The notes: generated by a model from the sequence alone, not told the origin. A stretch of DNA of 64,000 nucleotides from Typhlomys cinereus (GCA_023101885.1 JALPQD010000406.1:1426001-1490000); one strand, 5' to 3'. Positions 46,276 through 59,455 are shown, counted from the stretch's first letter. Numbers and translations: made by a program.

Positions 46276-49200
46276 GAAGTTACTCTTCAAAATACACAAT
46301 GAATGTAAGCACAGCATTAAACTAATGGCACAGTCAAATAAATGCATAACAAGTAACATTCTTAAATTATAGGACAGATAAGCAGAGGGAAGGAAGCTGT
46401 TTTATTATTTATGACACAAATATCTGAATTTAGAACAGCTATTTTCTCTCTCTCTTAAGAATTACATATGCTCTAAGCTACTTTTAGCAATACAGAGAAA
46501 CAGCAAGGGAAGAAATTTTATGTATGATATGTACTGAATTGCTTTAAGAATTTTCCACATCGCAATATTATAATAGCAGTAATTGAGAGAATAATGGACA
46601 AATATTCATAAAATTCCATGTAAACAGAAAATCAAACATTAAATAGTAAAAACGTATTATTTATGTGCAATTTTTGCAAAGCCTGGAATGGATGTTTTAC
46701 CAATGCTCAGATAAGAGGTAAAGTTAAACCTCCTGCCTGTCTAAAAGATATTGAGGTAAAGATACTCAAGAGATTTACCTGACACACTCCAAGGTCACAT
46801 AGATGAATCAGTAGGAGAAACAGGCTCAGCTGCAGAGTGACAGACACAGGGTGAGCTGTAGTTTCAAAATTCACTCACTCCACAGCAGCTGAATTGCCTA
46901 AACTACTCCAGCATGTAGACCCTTCACTGGTGACATCTCATCCTAATCATTATAGAATCTCAACACAGGTGACAACATTGGAAATGTCTACCCACATCCT
47001 GGGTATTTCTTCACTTTCACAAGTGATACTTACATGATTACTGACATTTCTGTAAGAAACATTGCAAGAGGAATTGGCCGAGGGTTTCTCATATCTGTTC
47101 AAACATATTATTAGAGGCTGAAAACAGGAAAGCTCATGCTGGTCAACAATTGATAGTGTCCATATCCCCTTCCCTGCTGTTTTAAGTACACACTCAGGAG
47201 ACTGTCTTCAGAATCCTCAAAGAAACTAATCAGGAATCAGTTCCTAAGATAACACTTGCATATTAGTCTTTTTTGAAAGATTAGGTCAAAGTCATACATT
47301 CCTTTAATGATTCATTCATGTGAAATTTGAGACTACAAATCACATTTGGTTGCATTTTAGAAAATTCCTTTTACATAACTGTAATTATATCAAAATGAAA
47401 TAAATCATCTTCAGCCCAAAATACACTTTAATCTTCATGTTTCTCTGGATAGCGTGCATTTCCATTCTTCTCAGACTTCACAGAATTAAAATTATTGTTT
47501 TGTGTTGAATGCAGAAAATTGTTTAGCACTGGTATCAATACTGAAAAGAGATAATTTAGCAAAGCTAATGCTTTTAGTTTAACTACCTTAAAATTTTAAT
47601 ACATGTTCCTTCTAATATATAAAAATGTATGCAGGCTCTGTTGCCCCTCATGGATTCATGGCCATGAGTTCATTCTCTCCTCTAATAAACTCTGCATTAA
47701 TCCTCAAAAAATGTATCCATATGATTAGGTATGTACTTGATATTATGCTTTACACAGATTAAGATTTTTATATGATTTCTGGAAGATATACAAATATGTG
47801 AATATACCCACAAAATGTGGAGCTCATTATTTTAGAAGTTTATTGTTTCATATATGAATAGTTCTTTTGTTTTTATGGGGAAAAATGTCATGCTATCTTG
47901 AGTGTTAACAAATAGCTACTTCAGAAACTTCCTTAACTTATGAGCAGGTACATTGTGAATAAAACAATTACTCTGTGGTTATTTAATAAATTACTATGTT
48001 AGACTACAAATCTGAACAATGTTCAAAAAAGCAGATATTAATGGAAAATGTATATGTGATCTGAGATCTTGCCTTTGTAACTTTCCACTCCTGTCAACAA
48101 CTTGCCTTATTGAGTATCTGTTGCAGTGGAGTGCTGTACCAGCTTGTACCAGTTTGCAAGGTACAAGTGCCAACTATTTGCATATTTTGCGACCAATTGT
48201 TAATATAAATTCATTCACAGTGGGTATATTTACAACATGGAAATTGCCTCCTCTTGCCCCTGTACTGCTATTATGTAGAAACATCTGTCTATGCACAATG
48301 CTACAGGAGGTAAATGATAATAGCTAAGATCCAGCCTCACTTGTAATGATAGAGTTGGAGAGATAAATAAAGTTCAAAAACTGAATGAAAAATATAGTTT
48401 ATTTTAATAGTTTAAAACTTTATGGCCAAAAACTGAAAATATTATCATTAAAATAAAGAAATTGGGAAGAAAGATTCATTTGGGAAGCTTGGTTTAAATT
48501 TGAGATCTTTAAGGATGAGATTAATTAGATATATCAGGGAAGTTAAATATTTGAATTTGAATCATCCATCATCATAACTTTCTTTTATGATAATGGTTAA
48601 CCAAATTGTCTTCACATTGTTAGAACTGAAATAAAATTACCACAGGTTTTGTGATACACTGAGAGATTGTAACTTAGTTGGTCAGGGATGTGTCCTGTGT
48701 TCGGAATATTTAAAAGTATTTCACATGTTCTGAATGTGCAGACTTGTTTAGAGAATATTGGTATAAATGTTGAATATTATCTTTCATTGTCTCTTAAAAA
48801 CTAATTTTCTGAATCAGGAAAAAGATACTTATTTAAAGGGTTCCACATCCTCATAAGGCAGTGCCTTTAGGATATGTTAGTCACTTGCTGCTACTAAGAA
48901 TGAAGGAGATAGTCACTTCTATTTTTTCCTCCATAAACACAGTCAGCAACATCCTACTAGGTAGCTTTATACTTTCCAAAGAATGAGAGAAATTGTTCTT
49001 GGAATAAACTAAAGTGTGATGTCAGCAGTTGATGCAGCCTTCCAAGTACAATGACACCTGTATTACCATGTATTTGTGATTCACACTCATGTTTGTCGTT
49101 TTGGTGGAAGAAGTAGTTTACCCTGTTCTTTAAGACTGTGAGAATGCCAAAGAAGGAAATCTACCACATGGGGTACATGCTATTTGGCGAATGTGTTAAG

Positions 49201-49327
49201 TCTGTGAACAGTCCACTGTTTTCTTCATATTCATCATCTTGCAAAATGATTTCATCATTATCATTTATGAATGGAAGAAAGAGTTCCATATTTTTTCAGA
49301 CAACGGAATCTAGTTTGACCAAATCTT
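46276..49327. other. Mostly unique non-coding sequence
   Basis: No gene recognised. A possible MIR remnant is listed separately. A 102-codon frame at 48019-48327 has no motif I know. Confidence 0.45.
46750..46835 (-). mobile_element. Possible MIR remnant
   Basis: The printed strand reads ttgaggtaaagatactcaag, then ccaaggtcacatagatgaat and aggagaaacaggctc, resembling the reverse complement of the MIR core (taagtgac..., ccaaggtcacacagc...). Weak, as expected for such an old element. Confidence 0.4.
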
Positions 49328-49360
49328 TTCTTTTTTTTATTTTTTATTATTATATATTCA

Positions 49361-49395
<35 letters not shown>

Positions 49396-49605
49396 GAACC
49401 ACGGACGAATTCGGGAACCACCATGAACACCTTCATCTCCTCCTTTTTTACTCTGCCCTGGGATTCGCAGGCTCTGCCTTACCAGGACCAGAAACGCAGC
49501 CCCCCCCCCTTCCTTCAGGTGTCTGTATGTGGGGTCTAGGATCCGAAGTCAGGACCTTCTGCCTGCAAGACAGAGGCTTGACTACTGAGCCACCTCCCCA
49601 GGCCC
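49328..49605 (-). mobile_element. B2-like SINE copy 7 (long subfamily)
   Basis: Minus-strand copy with attcgggaaccaccatg and the tccttttttactctgcc form of the extra segment, and a (CA)n-type tail printed as TG repeats at 49363-49392. The head complement is altered (cctccccaggccc). More divergent than the others, and no convincing target duplication. Confidence 0.88.
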
Positions 49606-49635
49606 GACTATACGTATTTATGGTGTTAATTAAGA

Positions 49636-49717
49636 AGAGCGTGGAAGAGGGAGAAAAGGATTGGAGAAGGGAGAGAGAGAAAGCAGTTAGAAGAAAGGGA
49701 AGAAGAGGGGGGGAGAA
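49636..49717 (+). repeat. Purine-rich tract next to SINE copy 7
   Basis: About 80 bases almost entirely of A and G (gaagagggag, gagagagaaag, gggaagaagaggggggg). It could be a simple repeat or the remains of an L1 purine tract. Confidence 0.6.
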
Positions 49718-52700
49718 TTTTCAGGCGAAAATGATTATATTTTAGTAGCTCATGGACCTCACCTTGAGTTGCAAGAAAGAAAATCCCTGGAGTAAAAAAG
49801 TTTTTTTTTTTTAACTACATTTCATTCTCTTCTAGGTGCAGCCCATTTATATGAACAAGTTGAGTTTAAGGTCTCCTCATTTCCCAAACCTTAATCTTTC
49901 CCTCAAGGGAAAGATTAGTCATTGTTAACAAGAGATAGTTTATCATGAATTGGGGAACAAGCAGCCTTGAATCTACATATGACTGTGCATTGTTTATTAA
50001 CATATGAGTAGTGACATACAGAGAAAAGCAATCCATCAACATTAAGAATGTAAATTTCCCTAATGCCTCATTCACAGAGAGTGCTTATTTTACAATATCT
50101 TCACACAAGTGATCAATGGTATTCTTTCTGAACAAGTATTTATTGTGCAAACATTAAATCAAAATATTTGAACTGCATCTCAGGAAATATATTTACACAT
50201 AACAGGAAAAAGGTTCAAGAAGCTAAGTCAGGAGGGCCACAGTGTGCAATGCAAATCAGGGGCAAAGACAAAGGCAGCCACTGTCTTTCTTGTGAAGCAC
50301 AGTGAATGCTAAAAGGGGCTCCCACTGCAATGGCAAGGTGCGATCAATGCAGCCACCTTCGTTTCTCAGTTGAAGAGGAATGTCTCTCCAAAGCAGAAAA
50401 CTTAAGGCTTCAGAAGCATTATGTAGCTAAAAATGAGACTATTTTAACCATTAGTAATAAATGGACCTGCTGAGCAGAACACAGATATACCTGAAAAGGT
50501 TCCACAATTCCCTTTGGCTTAGCTCTGCCTGCCATGAGAGAACCAGTGTGCTAAAGAGCATTTTGTAAAAGCAAAAGAGTTTATATAATTGACTTTACTG
50601 GAATTAGAAGACAGAATACAGTGTGCTCAACCTGAAGTAGTACAAGTCTATGATGAAGGAAAATTGCACACTTTAATACCCAGATATAGATACTGAGCAG
50701 TAATAGAAGTAATCAAAGGGATGTTTAAAAGAAGCAATCTCTTAGTTTCTCCTTTACACCAGGAAGTAGCCAACTTGCAGTAAGTGCTTTGCCATAATTT
50801 TCTTGGTTGTTAGTCTAGAAAAAGGAGAATTTAGAACTAGACAAGCACAAGGAGAGTAAAGTTAAAGAACTTCCATTCTGTTTTGCAATGTTGCACCTCC
50901 TACATAGACTTTGTGTAATGTACTGCAGTTAACCTTCATCATGTTCCAATCACACACAGTATGCTCAGCCTTTTCAGAGAATCCTATTTAGTAAGCATCC
51001 TTAATACATATTTTCCATAGAAAGGAAACACATAAGCCACATTCAAGATGAAAGTATCTTAGCCTTTCTATAACACATGCTTAGAAGCAATTTTTTCATC
51101 AGTGGCAATATAAAAGTCCCTAGCATCTTCAGAAAAATGTCACATGAGTGATTAGAAAGAAACAGTAATCTACCCTGACCTCTAGATAAAACAAAGTTGG
51201 TTTAAATTAAAAGTATTAGGTTAAAAACTATGGATATTATTAGAAAGGTGGTCATGATGCTATGGGAATTCATTGAAGACCAAAATACATTCATTGAATA
51301 CAAAAATTTGTACATTGAAATTTATATTTTTCAGAACATGTGTGAGACATCACTGAAATCCTGATATATCCTGACTCAAATACTTTTTATAATAATTCAG
51401 TATGAGTGTTTGAGTTTCAGATTACTGCTAAATTGCTAGTTAAATACATATAAAACTCATTTTAGTCAAATGTAAGTATATGTGACAGCTCAATTAATAT
51501 GATTTATATGCCTAAAATAATTATACTATTAAGGTAGGCAATACAGTGTCCAGTTTTATCATATCAGGGTATTTTTCATGCTTTGGTGACCTTCACGAAC
51601 CAAAGTAATTCAGAAACAAATCACAGCATGCGAGGATTTCTCTTTACTTTATTATATCTGTCTATTATTCAAGAAAATATTTTATTCAAAAATGTTAGAA
51701 CTAAAATTCAAAGCCCTTCAGCTATGTAAACAATCCAAGATTAATTAAAAGGTTATGCTTACCACAATGAAATACACACATTTTAAGTAATATCTCTTTC
51801 TTATTAGACAACAAAAGGATGTATAAAATATATTAGATTAAATTCAATGGAAGCTCATACTAAAGAAAATAATAGTATATCCTGCTTATCTAATATGCTT
51901 AAAATTTAGAAAAGGTCCTTGTTGGTTTGATGTTGATATTCTTTAAATATTCTTGAAGAATCTGCAAGTTCATAACGGAAAAATAATTGTCCCCCAAAAA
52001 TCATTTATCCTACGTTCATGAATACCTATTCTTTAGAAACTTGCACAAATAGTCAAAATTTTAATTGGCCATTTCTAAAACATTCTTTTCTTTCTTTTTC
52101 TTTCTTTTTTCTTCCTCTTTCTTTTTCCTTCCTTCTCCTTCTTCACTTTCTCCTCATATCACCATCTCTGTCCTCCTTTTATAGTAGAGAATAAAGCAAC
52201 AAAGAAATATTCATGTAAAGTAAATCATCATGTCCTATCCAGCGAGATTCTCTTGCTCATATTTCCACAGTTCAATCTCCAGGTTCTATCTTGATCTTCT
52301 CCTCTACTTTCTGTCAGTTAATATGTTTGTGTCATGAATCCCTTATCTTGGTTTATTCTAAGCCAGTAAATAAGGTCAATTTATGTTCTCCATTTACTCT
52401 TGTCCCAACACAAATTGAATCTCAGTTTTCTACCATGGTCTACCATTAAGACCATGTAATGTTTTATGAGATGTTACCTGTGCTTCCTATGACCTGTTGC
52501 CTGCCTTTCTCAGAATCCCATGCTGACACAGTTAGATGCTCTTTGAAAAAGTCTTGTTCCTAAAGATGCTTAACTTCTCTGGTCATCAGAAAAATGAAAA
52601 GTAAAAATAATAACTAAGAAAATCTATTGAGCCACTGTATGTTCCCTTTAATGGTGCCCTGATACCTAAATATATAGTTTGCAAACTTAATTTTTTAAAG

Positions 52701-54247
52701 AAGATACTTTCTCATTCAACTTAAATGATAGAGAATGGCTTCAATATGAATCACAAGATATCTTCATGAAGAATATATTTTAGCAATACTATTTTAGACC
52801 ATTCAGTATAGCACAGGAAAAAGTTTGTTGAACTTATTTCAACTTTTGTTATACATAGATGCCAACAATATGACAAGGAAGTAACAAAGTCTCCAAAGGA
52901 TTGTGTATTTTTATTTGCTTTACCATCTTTACATTTGTTTGGCCATCTAATTCATTATGTTCTCACCTGACTGCCTACTTGAATTTCACCATGTCTGACA
53001 CTGTCATATTTCAGTCCCAAGTTTATACATGTCTGCCTTTTACTTTTCTCATCCCAGAAAATGCATCGCCATCCTTCTTCTAGGACAGAAAGCTTCAGCT
53101 CACACTTGGTTTTTCTTTTTTTTTTTTTCAATGGGATTTACACTTTGTCTCCAGTGAACAAATCAATAGAGAAACAGCCTATCTTTCGTGATCTCCACCA
53201 TCAACAACCTGGGTCTAAGCCCTTTGTACCAAGTCCTTTTTTGCTAATTTAGCATGTTTGTATAGAAGTCAGTAGTCATGGGGCTGACTTGTCAGGTCCT
53301 TGAACTCTTAGCACTCACTGGACAGTGCTCTTAATGCATTCACATATTATAGCACTTGACAAAAGACCCATTGTTTCTTAAATATCATGACCATACCAAC
53401 ACTACTTATGCTCTAGTGATGACTGTTATCTGATACATGAATGCTTCTGGACTGACAAGCACATTAACAACTACATAAACCCTGATGGTTATATTCAAAG
53501 ATAAAACATGGATAGTAAGCTCATCTTCAGTTTAGTGGCCACAAATTTTGATTTTCCATACATACCTGTGAGTTAAAGCATGTAGTATATTCCAGCTTTA
53601 TAACCTCATTGTTGAAATACATACTTAACCCAAACAACTTAGGGGAAGAGAGGATTTTAATAGCCAAAATTTTCAGAACACAGTCAAACATAGTGGAAAT
53701 CAATGTGTATCAGTTTCTGAAAATCAACTGTCCGTTTATCATTATCTGCATGACCAGGGAGTGGTAGCATTCAATGTAGGCTGGCTCCTCCTACACTTCC
53801 CACATCAGTTACCCAGTTAAAATAATCCTCTAGAGACTTTCTCAGAGACTCCACTTACATGTGTAAAGGTGATTACTGAAACTAACTAGAGGACGTTATC
53901 ATCATCTACAAACATATCACAATGACAACGATTTAATTTACTTTGTATATCTGTTCTATGCAGAAAATTTCTAAATATATGTTATGTATTCCAAGAAGAA
54001 ATTTAAACATCTGATATTAAAGGTATGTCTACCAAGATCTGGACATTACATACAGAAGAAAATGAGATGAACGTTAAAAATCTGTTGAAATGTATACAAA
54101 ATTATTATTATGGAAACATAATTTAAAAAGGAATGCCTCTGAAATGATTCATTTGTACATTTGCACATTGGTATGAGTTTGGTAGTATTTGTATGGCTGT
54201 TGTGCAGGTAGGTGGTAAAAGGTATTTATATGGGAAAAATCCTATTA
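49718..54247. other. Mostly unique AT-rich non-coding sequence
   Basis: About 4.5 kb without a recognised gene, RNA gene or transposon. Contents are a T-run at 49800 and a polypyrimidine tract near 52083. Confidence 0.45.
52083..52180 (+). repeat. Polypyrimidine tract
   Basis: About 70 bases of C and T, mostly ttctttct and ccttct units, thinning out into mixed sequence. Confidence 0.85.
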
Positions 54248-54614
54248 CCAGATGTCATGGTTTGAAATGCGTCCCCCACAGTCTCATGTGTTTGGCAAGG
54301 TCATGACACCTTGAGAGGTGGAGTCTTGCTGCAGGAAAGCAGTCACAAGGGGTGGGCCTTGAGGTGGATTAGCCCCACTCTACCTCCAGGAGAAGTCCAC
54401 CTTTGCTGCAAGTAGTCTGCAGCTCTCAGCTTTCACGATGTCTGCGGTGACTTAGCCTCCTCCAGCTTTGGCCAACCAGCCATGCCGCCTCTGCTTTGAG
54501 AGATCGTACCTTCCCTCTGGAACTGTAAGCTGAATAAATCTCCCTTTCTCCCTTAAGTTGCTTGACTTTGAGTGTTCTCTCACAGCAATAGTTAAGAGTA
54601 ACTGTTACACCAGA
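54248..54614 (+). mobile_element. ORR1-like MaLR solo LTR with 5-bp TSD
   Basis: LTR 54253-54609 (357 bases) begins tgtcatggtttgaaatgc and ends taactgttaca. It is flanked by ccaga at 54248-54252 and 54610-54614. It contains gtgggccttgaggtggatta, ctggaactgtaagctgaata (AATAAA signal) and ctctcacagcaatag. The structure and the 5-bp duplication are those of an ERVL-MaLR LTR of the ORR1 type. No internal region is present, so it is a solo LTR left by recombination. Confidence 0.88.
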
Positions 54615-56839
54615 TAATGTCTTTTTTCAGCTTAGTATCACATTATATATTTGTCTAAATCCAAATACAATTTCTATTAATACCGTTTTAACACAACTTA
54701 GAAATTAAACAATTGGCATGTCATTAACATTTTGCAGTTTAATTTCTTTTAATGAGGATTGTAACGTAGCTGGCTGCAACAGAAAGAAATATTTTGCTAT
54801 AGCAACAGTCTGTTATGCCATCTTATCGGAATCTTTGAACATGTATAGTAGCTAGTGACGGGACTGATGATTATGATGATTGCAGAAAAGTTGGAGGAAA
54901 AGAGAAAGAAGGGAGAGAAGAAAGGAAAGAAGGAAGGGTAACTCCAGCTGTGACAATATTTTTCAAATTGGATTCATTTTTTCCCATTTTACCAACTCTC
55001 TGTGGCCAAGATTTCTGACAATATCCTTCCATGTCATTGTATATTGCTTTTATTATGTTTTAGTTTCCTAATGATAAAATATTACTTCACTGATAATGCA
55101 TTCAATAGCTAGGAGCTCTGGAAACTCTGATCATGTTTTCTGGTTCACAAGCTAAATGTGACTGTTCCTGTGATTTCTCAGTCCCTACTGGAAGTGCCCC
55201 CCCCCGCCCATCCTCCTTCCCTCTTTGCCCCTTCTTCTTGGTATCATCTATCCTGGACATTTTACCTGCTCTGTCTGCATCTGATAAAGAAAATCACAGC
55301 ATTTCATGGCCAAGGCCTATTTAATCATCCTTCAAGGGTAATGGCAGAGTAAACATACTGAGTTACACTGCTTGCATGCCTGACTTCATTTTCCTGCTGC
55401 AGTGGTTCCCATAAGTACAGTGTGGGTATTACATTTCGTTCTCTTCCTTTTAAGGGACTGCTAATCTGTATCATTGCTGTATTAGTGTAATGTCTCAATA
55501 ATTACAAAAATCTGACATGACCTTTGCAGGGTAGGATAATTTCAGTCAACAATAGTTGTGAACATATAGTCATAGATGAGAGGGGAAATAATCAGAATTA
55601 TATTAAAATTTAAAAACATGATTTTCTTTCACTTTTTACACTAGTAATTACATACCCTTCACTGGATTTTGGTATACGTGTATATGTATGTAATGCATAC
55701 TTTGCCTATTTACATAGTTTCCACTACCGAAGATACAGACATAAAATGTATCAGCTCAATTCCCTAAGTGCATTAATCTTTGTCAATAGATATTCTGGAA
55801 CTCTCAAAGAGTTAATACATCACTAAAAAATACAGTTTCCTGAAAAGCACTGGAGACATAAGAATCAAGGTCAATCTGACTGCACAGAAAAGCTTGCTGA
55901 AAGAGGACCTCACTCCAAGGAAACATAAACACTGCTCAATACATTATGATGAGGTACAAAAAATAAGACCTCTAAAAATTTGAAGTGCTATAAGTAACTA
56001 CAAGAGCCACAGCGGATGCATGTAGCACTGTACAGCCACCAGCCTTGAACTGAAAATATCTTGAAGGATCACACAGCAATTAGTATTAAAGAGTATGTGT
56101 TACATGATTGAGTACAAATCCTCCTGATTTCTGCTTCTAACAGAGTGAGGTGGATAAGTAATTCATCTCTTCTGATAAAGATTTCATATACAAAGCAAAA
56201 TGTGAAAAAATATTTGAGAAATAATAAAGGGAGGTACCAAAACAAATTGGGTAGTAAACAGTACTCAATAAAGAACTGTATTTATTAATGTTGGAGAACT
56301 GATGATATCTGCTATGAAGACAGTGATTCTATTGACTGCCAGGGAAAAATGATTCCTTATCTTATAAAGCAGAATCATTGAAACTTGCCTGCAGCTTTTA
56401 AACCTTGCCATTTGCAAATAAAATCAACCTGTGCTTCCTCCTTCATATTTTTTAGCCATAGATTTTAAAGGACTGATCAATTACTAGAGCTTTTTTCCAG
56501 GAGGAGGGTTGTAAACATGAAAGGTGACTTTCAAACCCTGACATGGACAATAAGAGAACCAATTGTGAAATATGCAAAAAAAAAAGACATTCAGAATAAG
56601 TGTCTGCAAGTTTAGCTATAAAATCTCAAAACTATTTAATTGATTTTATACATCTGCTACCTTTTAAAAAATTATGACTACAGACAATTCTACTAAAAAA
56701 TTAGGTAAAATTAAAAGTTGGGAATAAGTTTAATTCCACTTGAATGCAATTTGACTTCACTAGTTTATAAGTGTATGTTTCTTTGATAGAGCTGAAATAT
56801 TGACATATGGCATTTTTACTGTTACATAGTATCTTTCAT
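54615..56839. other. Mostly unique non-coding sequence with a purine tract
   Basis: No gene recognised. A G/A-rich run at 54888-54940 (gagaaagaagggagagaaga) is the only conspicuous local feature. Confidence 0.45.
54888..54940 (+). repeat. Purine-rich simple repeat
   Basis: Repeated gaaag/gaagg units. The lysine/arginine/glutamate-rich frame across it is not a gene. Confidence 0.85.
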
Positions 56840-57035
56840 ATGCATCAAATTCTATTTTTAAGGCATTCTGCAAAAACAGTTAACTTGGTATTAGTACATG
56901 TCAACTTCATAACAAACTTGGAAATAAATGTCCATCCTTATTTTCTTTTACATTTGAGAAAATTGAAACAGGCAGTTTTAAGTGACTGTCCAAAATCAAA
57001 AAAGCAAAAAAGTGAAACAGAATTAGATCCCCAAA
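56840..57035 (-). mobile_element. MIR element (minus strand)
   Basis: The printed strand reads ttttacatttgagaaaattg, aaacaggcagttttaagtga, ctgtccaaaatcaa and agtgaaacagaattagatcc. This is the reverse complement of the MIR core and 3' part (tgaggaaactgaggcac..., gttaagtgacttgcccaaggtc...). Ancient mammalian SINE, so divergence is expected. Confidence 0.6.
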
Positions 57036-57179
57036 ACATATCCTAAAAAGCATACTATTACTACCTTAGAAACATGTAAAGTAGTAGAACATCAAGTATG
57101 TTGGGTTGATGTCTGGGTTCATTTACAATTCCTTCAAATTATGTCTCTTTATGTAATGTTTTACTCAAAAAGAAATATA

Positions 57180-58160
57180 GTGCATATATAAGAAAGAAAA
57201 ATTTCATCTATAATAATTTTGCTTTGCCTATTATCTTACTGAAATTTAGTGTAGCAATGCAGTCTTGTAAGTTTATATATTTATGTATAGATGTTTACTT
57301 TTAAACTTACATTAAAAATTTGTACATATTTCTAAGGCATGAGGTTATATTGTAATCCATGTAGATATTATAATGATCAACTCATGATAATTAGCATTTG
57401 CCTTAAAGTTTAATGATTTCTTTATGTTGAATATATTTAAATTATTCTATCTATTTTGAGATATATAGTGTGTTGCTGTAAATTTTATTCATTTTACTCC
57501 TCTCTAGATTGTATTCTTCCTAACAATGACTTGATATGTATTTTAAAATTACTCCTAACTTTTACTCTGATCCATTTTTCATCATCTTTAATAATGCTGT
57601 TATACACTTAAAATCTGTTTGACTAATTTTTAGATTTTATGTGAAATCATGCAATATTTGTCTTTTATATCTGACTTACTTTGCCATTGATTTTATTTTC
57701 TATGTTCATTTGTGCAATCACAAATGTAAGTGGTGTGTGGGTTTCTTTGAAAATTTATCTCATGGGACAATTAATTTATTCAATACTTTATTGTAAATAA
57801 TATTACACCTGAAATAAGATTATAATAAACATGAAAGTAAATGTTTCCTTCCAAAATGTTGATTCTATTTTCTTTGGTTTTATATTCACCATTGGGATTA
57901 ATATAGCATAGTGTAATTTATTGTTAGTTTTTGAGGAACTTCCATTAATAACTGCTTAAAATTTTATATTCCTGTTAATAATGTCTACAATTCATCTTTC
58001 TTTTTATATTCCAGTTAGCATCTGTTAATTCTTGTCTTTTTGATGATGGCAACTTAGAATAGGATTTACATTTTGATTTATATTTATCTGATGACTTATT
58101 GGTATATTGTATGTTGAAAGTAATTAGAGATTCTCATCTCTTTCTTTTTTCTGTGTAAGA
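57180..58160 (-). mobile_element. Ancient L1 ORF2 end / 3' UTR fragment
   Basis: The printed strand matches the reverse complement of old mammalian L1 in order. catgcaatatttgtctttta lies near 57650 and caataatataataaacatg-like sequence near 57800. Then follow ttgaggaacttccattaata, attcctgttaataatg, ttcttgtctttttgatgatg and tatctgatgacttattgg. The order fits ORF2 C-terminus and the following UTR on the minus strand. Strongly degraded. Confidence 0.6.
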
Positions 58161-58642
58161 AACCAGTATGTGCTTATGTTTTAAAATCATATGCTTTCAA
58201 ACATATGACTCAGCAGTGGAGAGAAAATAACATTAATGGCAAACATTAGCATGATAATCTAGTTTGAAAAGTTTCATTCTCTATTTTAAGTAAGAAAATA
58301 TAGATTCATTCTTAAAAAACAATTAGCACATAACTTTTATTACAGCATTTCTTCTTGTTAATGCATTTATCCAATCTCAGTACTAATATGCGATTACTTA
58401 CATATGAATAGTCATAGTATATCAAATGAATGCCATGTGTTTTTTGTTAATTTTAGGAATTTGAGCTTAAAATAACATTACACATACAGTTTGAGGAATT
58501 AAATGGTAGTAAACTATATAAATTTTTGAGGCTTTGCAGAGTTGTTATGCCTTTCAATAAAAATAAGTGCGTTTTTTATTATAAATTTGCTGGTTTGTTT
58601 GTGGTACAGGGTGTAGAAGCTAAGATATGAACCCATCGGGCT
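58161..58642. other. Non-coding, nothing recognised
   Basis: AT-rich sequence between the ancient L1 and the young L1. Confidence 0.45.
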
Positions 58643-59326
58643 TCACACTGTGCTGTTTTCACTTATTCTTTTTTTTTATTAATACATTTTTTATTATTTC
58701 TGCTCATACAAACTTAATAGGTAGACCAGTTCCCTCCCTCCCTCCTCCTCACCCCAAACCCCCTGCTCCCTCTCCCCTTCCTCCCCATCCCCCAGTGCCT
58801 CCCCCCCAATTCCCAGAGAGTCCTTTATTGTGTATGCCTGACTCTCCTCTGGGTCCTCCTCTCCGATGACGTACAAGGATCCAGTGGCATTTCCCTGAAC
58901 CCTTTCTCGTGTTCCCCTTAAGCATAGGAACACTACTGTGGCTGTCAATCCCTTGCCTCCAAGGATCTTGGTGCCTTTAGCTGATACTAGACTGTGAGGT
59001 CAATAGTGTGTTGGACATTGCGCAGGGCATACAAAGTCCTATTATGATTGCTTCGGCCCTAACTAGTGTGGAGAATCTTGCAAATCATTGCTCCTCCCAT
59101 CCTTTTGCTCTTACAATCTTACCACCCCCTCTTCCGCAAATGTCCCTGAGCTTCAGGATGGGGAGAGATTAGGCTGGCCTAATTGATATAGAGTCTCTGA
59201 AGTTCTGGATTGTGGTTTGTTGATTTTCTTTTGCAGTTTTGCTGCTCCTGCAATGCCCTTCACTCCATCCTGATGGGCACTGTATGTCCCCCCCTGGTCA
59301 CACTGTGCTGTTTTCACTTATTCTTT
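58643..59326 (-). mobile_element. 5'-truncated L1 with 29-bp TSD
   Basis: Insert 58672-59297 on the minus strand, flanked by an exact 29-base direct repeat (58643-58671 and 59298-59326, beginning tcacactgtgctgttttcac). It contains only the L1 3' UTR: a T-run (poly(A) complement), ctgctcatacaaacttaata, a pyrimidine-rich tract at 58730-58810, ttccccttaagcataggaac and tgggcactgtatgtcccccc. Exact flanks of this length suggest a young insertion. Confidence 0.94.
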
Positions 59327-59455
59327 AGAGACAGTCTCACAAAGGTGCCCAGCCTGCTCATGAGCCCAATTTCTAAACTAGACCGACCTTGAACATCCAA
59401 TCCTGCTACTGTGACTCCCAAGAAGCTTGAATAAATTACAGGCAGGTATGACTTA
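59327..59455 (-). mobile_element. B1-like SINE (minus strand)
   Basis: The printed strand agagacagtctcacaaaggt, ctaaactagaccgaccttga and aaattacaggcaggtatgac follows the reverse complement of B1 (gagacagggtctcac..., tgaactcac..., gctgggattaaagg...). Its A-rich tail would be the tttt/attcttt sequence now duplicated around the adjacent L1, so the L1 inserted at the tail of this B1. Confidence 0.6.

Noticed and set aside
48019..48327. 102-codon plus-strand frame
   Set aside because: No motif recognised, no neighbouring exon signals, and the length is compatible with chance.
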